Part shown: positions 47,728-58,686 of the stretch, piece by piece
How the letters are laid out: each line of letters starts with the position of its first letter
How positions within the stretch are numbered: position 1 is the stretch's first letter
Assembly: GCA_015143295.1 (NCBI GenBank)
Contig: CM026561.1
Coordinates: forward strand, 36,150,875-36,214,874
Direction: 5' to 3'
DNA: 64,000 nt
Source of the DNA: Tetracentron sinense
Taxonomy: Eukaryota > Streptophyta > Magnoliopsida > Trochodendrales > Trochodendraceae
Made by a program: the position numbers and the translations under genes
Notes under the pieces: generated by a model
Seen by the model: only the letters and a program-made list of their open reading frames with translations
Told to the model about the DNA's origin: nothing
The model's database searches: none

Positions 47728-50003
47728 TCTATACTATTACTATATTGCAGAGTGAAAACTCTCCTCCTTATGCCACCTAAGCATGCTTTTTCATCTATGA
47801 AGCTACCTAAGCTTACTCTTCATTTGGGAAGCCACCTAAGCAAAATAGTGGGACCCATTCTTTTATCTCTTTCCCTCTCATTTATCTCCCCTCTCACACA
47901 ATTTTCCAATTTAAAATGGGACCCACCCATTTCTTTCTCACTCCCAATCACGTATCCTCATTCATCTCCCCTTCATTTATTCATGTTTCCTCATTCATTT
48001 CCCCTCATTCATGCTACCAAAATTGAAGAGAGTATGGGACCCACCAAATTCTAGGTCCCATTCATCTCTCCCATCACAAATGTTTCCATCCAAATTCTAG
48101 GGAGTGAGACTCTCATTTAATTCTTCCCTCACATTCACGTTTCTCCATTTATCAATCTTGGCATTTATCTATTTGCTGAGGTAGATACGTTATTTTGCAT
48201 TTACATCCCCCTTTGTAATCTGAGTTAGGATGGGTCCCATCATTTTTTTGATTCCCAATCTACCCCTATTGAATGTGGGGCCCTACTTTGTGTGACACAA
48301 AGGGGCAACAGTGCAACAGCGTGCGCTGTTGCCCATCCGAACTCTTGTAATCTCCCTTCTCCTCCCTCTTCATCTTCTTCACACTAGATACTAAATAACA
48401 CCACCCAACACACGCCTCTCCTCCTCCCTATTAGTTTCCTCTCCCCCCTAATTCTTCAACAGCTTCAAGAATCCTCAATTCGTATTTTTCCGCAGCACCA
48501 CCGGTCAAGCAAACCCTGTCAACAGGGTATTTTGTTCTTTTCCTGCTTGGACGTGGCTGATGCCAACATCAAGTGCACCACCTCCTCTTTTCCTTCCTCC
48601 ACACCATGGATTGTTTGTATTTTTTCTTTGTATTTGTTCCTATTATAATGATTTTTTTTTGGGATTGCAATGATTTAATTAGAAATAAGTGGCAACCCAT
48701 CTGCTAGAACTGGAGGCAAGAAACGGGATAGCCATCTCCATAGAATATATTGAACTTCTCGCATCTAGAACATGCGCTACAAGTACTTATTTCTCAAACT
48801 AAATCGATTCATTTTTAATTGTCTTTCTGTAAATCACCATTGTCAACTTCTTCTTTTTTTTCTCATGCATTAGAATTACCAATAAGCACAAAATATCTGT
48901 TGGGATTTTCAGATTCTGGCCAAATAACAAAAGTATGATGTATCTACTTGAAAAAGAAAGGGTTATTTAAATTTAGGCTAATGATTCCTAAATTTCCTAT
49001 ATATATATTTTTTTTTCAAATACACTGTTATTGTTGTTGTTTTAGGAGATCCCATTTTTTTAATGGGCTTCAAGAAGGGACTTTCATGGTAATCTACTCA
49101 GTTATGAAGTGCAGTAAATATGTATATACTCTCTTTTCCTTCTGTTCTCTTCCACCAATTCTATTTAAATCTAATCTATCTAAAAGCTTTGATGACCAAA
49201 CAGATGAACGTATAACAACTAGGACCAAAATCAAATGCAACTTGACCATTGAAGATGCTGAGAAACCTTCATGCAACCTCCACAACTGGATATGGTTTGC
49301 TTCTTCCTCGATCAAATGAACTGTGGCATTTAGAGTTTTGTGCGCTAACTGCTTATAGAGTTTAGACTCTCTAAATTTTTTTCTTGGTGGTATCGTCATT
49401 CTGTACACTTTTTTCTTGGGGGAAGTTTGAGATAACAAACAAAAAAGATTCGTGCTTACATTACCCAGAAATGGGCCAGAAAATAGCTGAAATAGCTTAC
49501 AGAGCATTAGTGTTTCTTCAAGGCCATCGTAGCTGGAAAAAATAGCCATAAATCTTTAAAAAATGAAAAAAAAAAAATTAAGCATTATATTTATTTTTAT
49601 TTTCAGGTTTTAGACGGATATGTAGGGTGATGGTTCATTGAAAAAGCTTCTTACAAATTTGTTTTCGATGAAATTTTTGGAGAGTGTCATACATCACAAT
49701 ATTGCGACCGTCTTGGACACTAAAATACATTTGAAATAAGGATTTTAAAATTAATCATTCTATTCCCTACCCCACATACACACAATTTGAAAAATATCTT
49801 TCATGAATTAGTAAAACTTATTGTTAGGCGGAAAAGACACCCTTATAGACAGGATATCCCAATTAATTTATGCCTGTGTTTACTATTGCCTTTCCATGCA
49901 ACTTGATTGTTGTCTTCATTTCGTCCTATATAAATGGTTCATCAGTTAATAAACTAGATTTTCATTCCCGTGCGTGCATCGCATCGCACGGGGTATTTGC
50001 TAG
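47728..50003 (+). mobile_element. Helitron B, non-autonomous, plus strand
   Basis: It begins TCTATACTATTACTATATTG and ends with a perfect 8-bp stem (CCCGTGCG 49967-49974, CGCACGGG 49985-49992), then TATTTGCTAG with T after it. The base before the 5' TC is T, not the usual A. It carries about 2.3 kb of cargo including a small MITE (48222-48344), a CT-rich stretch at 48350-48470 and opposite-strand frames at 48948-49549 with no recognised family. No Rep/helicase was seen. Confidence 0.7.
48222..48344. mobile_element. Short MITE inside Helitron B, Mutator-like duplication
   Basis: 123 bp with ends GAGTTAGGATGGG and, reverse-complemented, GAGTTCGGATGGGCAACAGC. A perfect 9-bp duplication, TTGTAATCT, flanks it (48213-48221; 48345-48353). 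It is a relative of 60445-60598. Confidence 0.8.
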
Positions 50004-50394
50004 TTAAAAGATATGTGACATGGACCAAAATAAATAATAGAGGCCAATGAGATATGCCACGTGGAACCAATCGGCATATAATATTAGTATAGATAGATAG
50101 ATGGGATAACAATAAAGGAAGGGAAAAAAATATTTAGCTTTGATGAGTGTACAATACTCACCTGGTGCCGTACACTCACCATACAAAAGTGTCATTTTGA
50201 TGAGGTTGTTGGGAGCCAATTTTTGCCATTTTTAGTGATTTGCCTCAGTGAGTATTGTACACTCAGCAAACAAAATTGTCAAAAATTGTAATTTTGATGA
50301 GGTTGCTAGGAGCCCATTTTTGGCGTTTTTAGTGATTTGCCTCACGAAAATAACCAAAAAACTATTTTGTTGAGGTTGCTAGGAATGCTCTTAG

Positions 50395-50505
50395 GGGTTA
50401 GCATTAAGTAGGGGAATTCTTGTAACTCATACCCGAGGGGATTCGATCCCCTGACCTCCCATATCTAGAGGTCACACCCCAACCACTGGCGCAAGAGGGT
50501 GGGGT
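50395..50505 (-). mobile_element. tRNA-derived SINE fragment
   Basis: On the minus strand an A-box-like GCCAGTGGTTGG (50490-50479) and a B box GGATCGAATCC (50449-50439) lie 29 bp apart, followed by CCCTCGGGTATGAGTTAC. These are RNA polymerase III promoter parts of a tRNA-derived SINE. The tail and duplication were not identified. It lies next to the end of the 46190-50390 MITE. Confidence 0.55.
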
Positions 50506-51417
50506 GTTTGTAGACCCGTATACAAATTCTCAATTTTTACAGGTCTTAGTAAACGATCATCTAAATTAAGCCTAGGTGTCAAAGGCCTCATTTCTCATGC
50601 TTCTTTTATGGCAATGACTAATCTCTCCTTACATTAAACTTTTAAAATTTCACATTATTGGGGAAGGTGGCATTGGTAATAGGCGGTGCCACCGGCATTG
50701 GCGAGAGCATTGCGCGTCTCTTCCATCGGAACGGCGCCAAATTGTGCATTGTCGATATCCAAGACAACCTTGGCCCAAACACAATTGAGGATCTCGGTGG
50801 AGACCCAAATGCATGTTACTTCCACTGTGATGTTACTGTATGCGTCATGCTTTTGATTTCATCATTGACAAGTTTGGCATGTTGGACATTATGGTTAACA
50901 ATGCTGGGCGGAAGCCTATTCCTCTCGTGAAATCCGTAATGCCGATATAAAAAGGTGTTTAAAGTAAATGTGAAGGGTGTTTTTTTAGGAATGAAGTATG
51001 CCGCACGTGTAATTATCACACGTGCAAATGGCGTAATTGTTTCTATCTCTAGTGTTGCCGGTGCAATAAGGGGTCTGGGCACGCAGACTTACACAGGGTC
51101 TAGGCATGCAATTGTGGGACCGACTAAGAACGTAGCTGCAGAGCTTAGGGCACATGGGATACGTGTGAACTACGTTTCACCATATGCGGTTCCCACGGGT
51201 TTTGCTTTTGCACACTTGGAGGAGGAGCGGACGGCGGACGCAGTGCCAGGCTTTCGTGATTTCATCGGGACACGTGCCAACTTTCGAGGGATAGAACTGA
51301 CGGCGGATGATGTTGCCAATACTGTGCTCTACCTGGCCTGCGATGGATCAGTGGGTCTACCTCACGGTGGATGGGGGACTCACATGTGTCAATCACGCAC
51401 TTGGAGTTTTTCGATGA

Positions 51418-52673
51418 CCATTGGTTGCACGTGCGGTTGTATAAGCAAGCATAAGCCATTTCATTTAAATATGTTCAAATGTCCTTGCTTTGCACGTGAT
51501 TATATTATATGATTAATTAAATGGAATATGTTCAACGGCGCAGTCCTCATTGGTCCACGACCCTTTTTAGTACTCCTTAATTATGGTTAAGATTAACTCA
51601 CCCAGGTTCGCTCATTTTTTCTTCTGTTTTATTGGTAAAGAGGTAATGTCATTTGAAGGATTGAATTGACATTGTGCCCGGGAAAACACTTCCAATATTG
51701 AGAAGAACTTATGGGTTAAGGCTCGTTGAGCAAGGGTGTGGGCCAAAAGATTTACCTCGAGGAAACGTCACTTCTCGGCAACTTTTCCGAAGAACCACCA
51801 ATCTTGTTTTTTAGAAAAATTTATTAATCTTAATTTAGTAAAGTTTATCCATAGTTAAAAAGGGCACGAGGGTGGAATGCGGGGTCGGCTAATCATGTTC
51901 TTAATCATGCTCTAGAACTTTGTATCATCCCAATGATATTTTAGTGCTCTTTAAAAAAATCAATTTCAGACTTATGATGAAATAGACAAAAAAAAATGAC
52001 TTGCTGGAATTTAAGATTTTACTTTAAAGAGAATATTATTTTACCATTATGTGAAGAAATATTAATTAATTTAGGGATAATATTATCATTTCAAATCGAA
52101 ATCTTAGTTATCATATATAATTTAAAGAATTAGACAAAAAAAATACTTTGCTAGTACATGCCACTAAGGGTATTTAAGATTTTTATTTGATGACAATATT
52201 ATTTTACAGTTATTTGAAGAAATATTACTTAATTTAAGGGTAATATATTACTTAATTAAGGAGTAATATTGTCATTTCAAATTGAAATCTTAATTATCAC
52301 TTTTAATTTATAGAATTAGACCAAAAAAAGACTTGCTAGTACATGCCACTAAGGGTATTTAAGATTTTGATTTGAAGACGATATAATTTTACAGTTATTT
52401 GAAGAAATATTACTTAATTTAGGGGTAATATTGTTATTTCAAATCAAATCTTAATTATCGTTGAAGACACTTAAGAACATGTTTCTATTTATCTGATTCT
52501 TTAATTTGTAAAGTCTGTCAAATGAGTTTTTTAAGAAAAGATGCACTCCAATGTTATTTTTTTGATGGAATAAATGTTATTTTAGAATAACACATCTTTT
52601 GATATGTAATTAATCCTTCTATAAATAAGATTACAATAAATGTTAATTTAATAACATATATTCTATGTATGGG
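51418..52673. other. AT-rich spacer after the dead ABA2 copy
   Basis: It contains an arm of the dispersed repeat (51530-51605, inverted relative to 40825-40905). From about 51990 to 52460 a ~170-190-bp unit is repeated about three times (core TTTGAAGAAATATTACTTAATTT). No gene was seen. Confidence 0.6.
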
Positions 52674-53590
52674 TGTTAAGGAGCCGAATTTCGACACAAA
52701 AATTTCTTGTAAACCAGTCGGACGTGGTGAGATCGTATTTGCCCATTAAAAATCTAGAGAAATGCTATGAGATGGTACGGTCAAAGGGTAACCTTAGACC
52801 CTTTCCAGGAAAACATGTGCCATAAAAAATCTTAAGAAGCTCTAAGGTGTCTCTGTGGGAATTTTCAGGAGAGTACACGCGTCAACAGCTGTTTTGAAGT
52901 TTGGTTTATTGGTAGAAGAACGATAGCAAAACTCAAATTGCTGATGAGGAAAGAAGAGAAGGGTGTGTACCCTGGAAGATATTCCGATGCCATAATCAGA
53001 ATATGAAAAAGATGATGAACAGTAAAAAAGCTGAAGCAATAAGAGTGAGCAATACAAAATTTCGTGATCTTTATGTACTGGGTCTCTGGAGGTATTTATA
53101 AGTTTAGCTCTATATACCCATAGATGGTCATGGATGACCATATCACTTGATTTTACACTCATTATCAAATATGTCAGACATATCTTGAGTCTTACGTGTC
53201 ACACGTGTGAGCCTACCATTCCTAAGGTCGGTCTGGGGTTAAAATCAGCTGAGGTGACTAGCATTAAATGTTAAGACAATGTTTTTCACCTAACAGCAAA
53301 ATAGAATGATCGTCTCCTGATTATTTCATCCTACTAATCGGTCTCGTTGTTGACTAAAGCTTGGGCCGGTTGTGTATAGGAACACGGATAGAATAACTGT
53401 TGTCCAAAAATGACGGCTACGTTCGTCATCTGAATAACGAAGAAGCTGTCATGAAGACAACGGGTCCGTTGTCCTTAAGAAAACGGATTCGTTCTCTATT
53501 TGGATACATGTTTCTTATCTGTTGTCATAAAAACGAAAACTAACTTGTCCTCCATCACTTAATCATTTTTACGAATTTTATCCATTACAG
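52674..53590 (-). other. Possible solo LTR or LTR-like promoter remnant
   Basis: On the minus strand TTATAAATACCTCC (near 53100) is followed by an unspliced-leader-like CT-rich stretch, and the region could be read TGTAATGG...CTCCTTAACA. No matching target duplication was found. Short palindromes such as ACAACGGGTCCGTTGT (near 53458) lie upstream. The 108-residue minus frame at 52842-53168 has no family features. Confidence 0.3.
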
Positions 53591-55314
53591 TATTCATTCC
53601 TTTTTTTTTTTTGTCCCAAATCCTTGGGGGCCAAGGACTAAGTCCCTTCGGGTATGGCATCAGGTATGACACCGATTTCTCTATTAAAGTAAAACAGTAA
53701 AAGAACTCACCGATTTCTCTACTCAAGTAAAACAGTAAAAGAACTTACTTCATGTAATATTTCGAGTCAATAGAATTGTATAAATTATTAAAAGATAAAT
53801 TCTATTTCCAAACTCTCAACTGTATGTAACATGTGTCACTACTTTATCTTAGGATCCCAATGAAAATATAACTTCCTCATACGAAAAAGTTGTTTTCTTA
53901 TGGTAGCGAATATCTTGACTTAGTAAAATAATTTAAAAAAACTTTTCCGGGATAAAGAAGTAAAGTCAATTTAGGGTGTTCCAAGATTTCTGATGCAATA
54001 ATGTATCATCTCCAGTGTCTTGAATCACCCTGACCGTAGGTCTGGATAGCATTTCTCAAAAATGACCAAGCAACCTCTTCTGCAAAGGTTTCGTGGAGTT
54101 CCACTTTCTGTGAGAGCATCCCAACAATGGAGTCTTCAAGCTTTGGGTCAAGAGTAAAACGAGTTCAAGTCTTGGAGGGCCACAAGCTATTAAAAAATTG
54201 TAACCCTGTTCCCTTATGAAAATGAATTATTTGACAATCTAGAAGAGTGAACTACAGTTGCATCATACAATAATGCATAGTTACCAAAGTAATAAATGAA
54301 AATGAGAAGCAGAGCGAAAACAGGAAGTGGAAAGCAAGACTCAAAAAATCCTTAAAAAAGGGGAAATATGAAATGGGATATAGGTGCATCATTATCATTA
54401 TATTAGGATGACAAACCATACCTTAAATTTTTATTTTACATGAGATATATTGGTGGAGAAGTAGGTGTCTTAGATTTCAATCCAACGATATTTGCTTAGG
54501 ATTTATACTTCAAGCTTTAGACTCGGGTATCCCATCACTTCTTAGTTACATAGCCCCTTTGACCACTAAATAAGAAATTATTGAATTGAACTCTTGAAAA
54601 ATGAGTTTGAGAAATAAGCATTCTAGAAAACGAGCTTCTCACCTTATAAATAGTTTATCTGCAATTATGCAATAATGTTTAGCAATAATATTTATCTGAA
54701 ATGATTGGAATCTTGCATTTTCAGGAATGATATATTTAAAGAGAAATTGATTTCTTAAGTAACTTGGATGGATTACAATGACCCTATAAAGGGTTTAAAT
54801 AGATAATCCAAGACTCCTAACTTAAAAAGAAAATCTTAAAGATAATCCTAATCTATCAAAAATAGTAATCCCTAAGATTGTAATTGTGCTAAGATACACT
54901 TATATCTCATCTTACATTTATTTCCCAAATAACAGTTGTAAGTTACAACTAGGACATTCACAAATAATATCCACTTTGTGTATTGAAGAACTAAGTGAAT
55001 AACCAGAATTTGTTCACAGCAATAGTACTCTACACATGGTCAGCAGTTTCCTGTATGCACAATTCACAACCAAGTGACTTATACATTATAATGGGATTAC
55101 AACAGTGCTGCTGTTGGAGTCTCATTCCATCCCTAGCGATGCTCGAATTTGAAGTTTGCAGCGATATGGACTTGACTTCATTTTAATCTTCTGTTGAAGG
55201 GGTCATTCCCTATTCTGTCCCCAAATAGTAGAACTTTAATTTATCTGTAATCTTGGAATCAACTCCACCTAGTTGTTTCATAGAGAATCACAAAAGCAAA
55301 AAAGATCTCAAATC
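53591..55314. other. Spacer between possible LTR remnant and SDP1
   Basis: A ~37-bp phrase (ACCGATTTCTCTAYTMAAGT...) is doubled at about 53670-53745. The last few hundred bases should include the 3' UTR of SDP1, but no clear poly(A) signal was picked out. No other gene was seen. Confidence 0.45.
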
Positions 55315-58300
55315 TCAACTCTCCCCAACATTCTGGCCATTACCATCATCTATCCCAGAATGATCCACGGAATTACAATATGGAGTTGTTTCATCGTCGC
55401 CATACTCGGATGCTGAGCTGACATCCATTTCCTTGCCTAGACACTCAAGTTGAACACATTCCACGTCCGGACTCTGAGATGAACTATGATAATTTTCAGA
55501 ATCAAAAGTCCCGTGGGGTAGAGTTAGTTCTTCCTTCTTCACAACATTGAGTACAATCCCATTATGGATCCTTTCTGGTTGCAACAGGTCCCCTTCGGCC
55601 AATGTAATGCTAGAAGTGGTAACAGGAGTTCTATTATTGAAATCCCTTTGACTGAATTCTGTAATTTCTGAGCTTCTGTCTGGTGTTGTAAGCCTGGAGC
55701 TGTGATGATATGGATCATTGCCTACCATCTGAATCACAATAGAGTTGGGATGAACCACCAAGCCTTCGCTCTCATCTTCCCTGGCCCAGGACTTGTTCAG
55801 TTCTACATCAACATGCAAATTTTGGACAAAGTCAATGAATTTATTTGCCGAAGTTGTCCTCATTAAGGGACCACCAGATCTCGTCCAAGAATTGAGGTCC
55901 GCGTTCTCTGATTCGCTATCACTTCCATCATGTATGTTACGATGAAACCGAAAATTCCGGCTTGAAGGCCCTCCCACGTGTGCACCAACTCCTTGATGTA
56001 ATGGGGATGCAACATCAGAAAGGATTTCTTCTTCAAGGGACCCAGTTGAATTCTCGCGTGCAATGCAATTCCACGAGGGGATCCTTTTGGAAGCATTGAA
56101 CCTGACCGTACTGGCTAGTCCATGTGAAGCAGCAGCCCTCTCCGCGCTCCTTTTGAGCCTACGCATGTAGTTGAGAATTGCAACACACTCATCCAGAGCA
56201 AGTTCAATGCCACAGTTGGCCTTTATGGCAGAAAGCTTCTCCCAAGTGCACCTCCTGCCTTGGTTGGCAGACTTCTGAAGCTCCACGTGTGTAGGGTTTT
56301 GTATAATTTTTGAGTACTGATACCAAAAACACAAATGAGAGAAACAAGATTATTAAATGGATCCACATATTTCAGTCTAACCAACACTTTGAGTACTTTA
56401 GAAAAAAGCATTTCATATTTACCTGAGCAAGCGTGGCAGGCATAACAACAGTGACATCACCCTCCCAATCTTGAGCGAACAGCTTGGCAAGTCCCCCTAA
56501 AGGAAAACCAAGTTCAAGTGTCTGGTTGCATCTATGTTTGACCTCCATCTCCGTGAGATGAGCAAGCTACATAAATAAACACTAGAATCATCAATTATGC
56601 CCACTTAACCAGAACAAGTGCAGGGAGCGCGACCAAACATAAGTGCTTAGGAACAGATATACTTATTGCTGATGCCATACAAAATGGGTATTTTTTGCTC
56701 AAACGTTAGGCCTGTGCAAGGATTGACAATTGTTCAATAATCATAGTGATATGTGCCTAGGCTTCAAGTCAGTGCTGGACGGGTCCAAAGCAAAATATGG
56801 GGCATTGGTCCAAGTAATTAAGAATATTCAGGCAAAACCATTTTCAGCTATTACCCATCCAAATGTGTTGCCTACTATTTGGATTGAAGGGCATCTAGGC
56901 CACATTATTGCATCCAAATCAAATGAAAAGAATTCTCCATGCTTCAAAAATGTACATAAAAGTCACACATACACACACACTAAGTATAAAGAATCATTCC
57001 TCCCACATATGTCATCCAAACCTGTTATCAAGTTACAAGTATAAAGAACCCTTCCTCCAACAAGAGAAGAAAAATGAGAAGGGAAAAAAAGTGAACATCT
57101 TCACAAGGATTTTCATATTGGAACCAAGTAACATAACTGATAACACAGATGACAATAAACAGAAGAAGAAAAATAATCGCTCAGATGTTAATAAAATGAA
57201 GAAGAAAAATATCAAACCCAGACAAAGAACCAATATATATCAAAGTATCAAGTTCATAAGACTGTACCTTGGCAGCAAAGTTGCCTCCATAAGCTCTCAC
57301 AATCTCTTTTAGCCTCAACAAAGGCGCAATATGAGGGTTTGCCTGACTGACTATAAAATGATTGACGTTGAACAGCTCCTTCAACTGCATCATTGGTAAA
57401 TCACTCTCCAAGCTACCATCCCTCCACCTGCGCATGGGTGTACCTGAAACCTCTTCAGGATCCAAGTGAAATGGTGGATGATAAGGAACAATCTCACCAC
57501 TTCTATCCTTGGCCATCAATTCCTGAGCCTCAAACAGGCCAGGAAAAGCACAAGAAGCAGTCACTGCACTCCATATAACAACATGGGGTGATGTCAAATA
57601 GTTAAGGCATCTGGGAGGCTCATGCTTCCTTGGGGAGCAAACTGTGATCCCAAGAATCCGACCTGTCATGTCATATGCCTCTTGGAATGTTAGATTACTT
57701 GTGAGATGCCTCAACATCATTTGCAAATGCCTAATCTCGTGAACGGCGCCTTGAGTCATAACCCTCTTAACAACAGTGAAAATCCCCCCCATTTGATCAA
57801 AGAACTGTAAGGAGTGCCAAGAATCCTCAAAGAAACTTTGGAGCTCAGGCCAAGACTTCGTGGCAACAACAGAACACATGATAGATCCCACGCTAGAACC
57901 CGCAATTATCCGAGGTAAAAGCTTATGCTCTACCAGTGTCTTCACCACTCCTATATGAAAAGATCCAAGGGATGCACCGCCACTCAAGAGCAACGCCGTC
58001 CTCCCAAAGGCATGTCTTGTCTCGTGCATGAATGCAAGCTTCTCTTCCAAGAGTAGCTCCTCAGAATCTGAGTCACAAACCATTCTCAACTGAGTAGAAA
58101 CCTCATCGATGTACTCCTTTATGAGCTTGGGAATGTGAAGCCTACCCTTGTGAAGTTCAGAGTTGCACATGTTACCAAGATTTCTGACCAGATCGGCACG
58201 CATACAGAAGATTATATCTCTGAGAGATCCCTCCTGGCGACGGTGCCGGAGCTCTTGGAGCTTGTTCCTCACCAGTTCCTCATCGTAAAGATCTGATTCA

Positions 58301-58686
58301 TTCATCTTGGGGGTTTCCTTATCAAGCATCTTAGAGGCATGAGCCCATTCCTCATATGTCAAGGCGGATCTCATCATATTCCTCCAGAATTTCCTCCGAT
58401 ATGCCAACTCGGCCCTGTGTTTCACATTTGTGTATCGCTTCAACAAGAAAGCTATTAGTGTCACCATTGCCAAGATCCCTTGCGGGTTTCGGGGATGAAA
58501 CCATGAGATCACAGGTATCACAGAGTCTCTAAATCGACAGATAAAATTCCACAAAACATGAAAGATCTGCTGCCTTATATGTGACATTGACTTGCAGAAT
58601 AAGATCCTGAGAGCAATCGTCCGACCAAGGATTGTAGAAGGACCGATTGAGAATGGATAAACGTTGGCTTCATTACTGATATCCAT
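55315..58686 (-). CDS. SDP1: SDP1 triacylglycerol lipase, patatin domain
   Basis: There are three coding exons on the minus strand: 58686-57268 (473 codons, donor AAG|GTACAG), 56566-56423 (48 codons, acceptor TATGTAG|CTT, donor CAG|GTAAAT) and 56316-55315 (333 codons plus stop). The protein has 854 residues; Arabidopsis SDP1 has about 825. The start is [17 protein letters not shown], matching the known N-terminus. An in-frame ATG 30 bases upstream is in the leader. A hydrophobic stretch is at about 70-82. The patatin domain has oxyanion-loop GGASLG (236-241), nucleophile Ser265 in GSSVG, and dyad partner Asp423 in RWRDGS. The C-terminal third is polar, with conserved islands [31 protein letters not shown] and [15 protein letters not shown]1 hydrolyses triacylglycerol on oil bodies at germination. 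No break is seen. Confidence 0.95.

Larger units (their letters stand above)
46384..50093 (-). mobile_element. Helitron A, non-autonomous, minus strand
   Basis: On the minus strand it begins TCTATACTAATATTATATGC (50093 downward) and ends at CTAG (46387-46384). A hairpin (46394-46413, CCTTGTGCA/TGCACGAGG with one G-T pair) lies six bases inside the end. It sits between A and T, the Helitron target. No duplication is present, as expected. Its own sequence is about 1.4 kb (46384-47727 and 50004-50093). The rest is Helitron B. No Rep/helicase frame was seen. Confidence 0.75.
46190..50390. mobile_element. Tourist-like MITE interrupted by nested Helitrons
   Basis: The ends AAGCATTCCTAGCAGCCTCA and, reverse-complemented, GAGCATTCCTAGCAACCTCA are inverted copies flanked by TTA (46187-46189; 50391-50393). 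The uninterrupted relative is at 61732-62125. About 3.7 kb (46384-50093) was inserted between ...ATTTGTA and TAGATAGATGGG. The right half also has a doubled segment around GATGAGGTTGYTRGGAGCC. Confidence 0.75.
41928..51417 (+). pseudogene. ABA2-like pseudogene (second copy, expanded intron)
   Basis: Exon 1 (41928-41962) reads MSTSNSSLPHQR and ends AG|GTAATC, the same donor and phase as the intact gene. Its leader (GAGAGAGAAATCAAA) also matches. Exon 2 likeness runs from about 50660 to the stop at 51415-51417. The usual TTTCAG acceptor is replaced by TTTCAC at 50647-50652. The frame is lost where about 23 bp are missing after DVT (near 50835) and again near 50930. Near 51340-51360 the C-terminal VDGG..CVNH..GVFR continues in another frame. 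The catalytic motif is YTGSR instead of YxxxK, so the active-site lysine is gone. The shared intron position shows it arose by DNA duplication, not by retrocopying. The intron is about 8.7 kb against 2.6 kb in the intact copy. Confidence 0.9.

Noticed and set aside
50395-50505. A nuclear tRNA gene on the minus strand
   Set aside because: A and B boxes are present, but I could not form an acceptor stem or anticodon arm. A tRNA-derived SINE explains it better.
41928-51417. A second working ABA2 gene
   Set aside because: Acceptor site, reading frame and the catalytic lysine are lost, so a functional enzyme is not credible.
50658-51512. A processed (reverse-transcribed) ABA2 copy
   Set aside because: Exon 1 with the same donor and phase lies upstream at 41928, and exon 2 is not joined to it. 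This is a DNA duplication.
56730-57312. Plus-strand frames inside the first SDP1 intron
   Set aside because: They lie in the intron (57267-56567) and at an exon edge on the opposite strand, are rich in lysine and asparagine from A-rich DNA, and show no domain.
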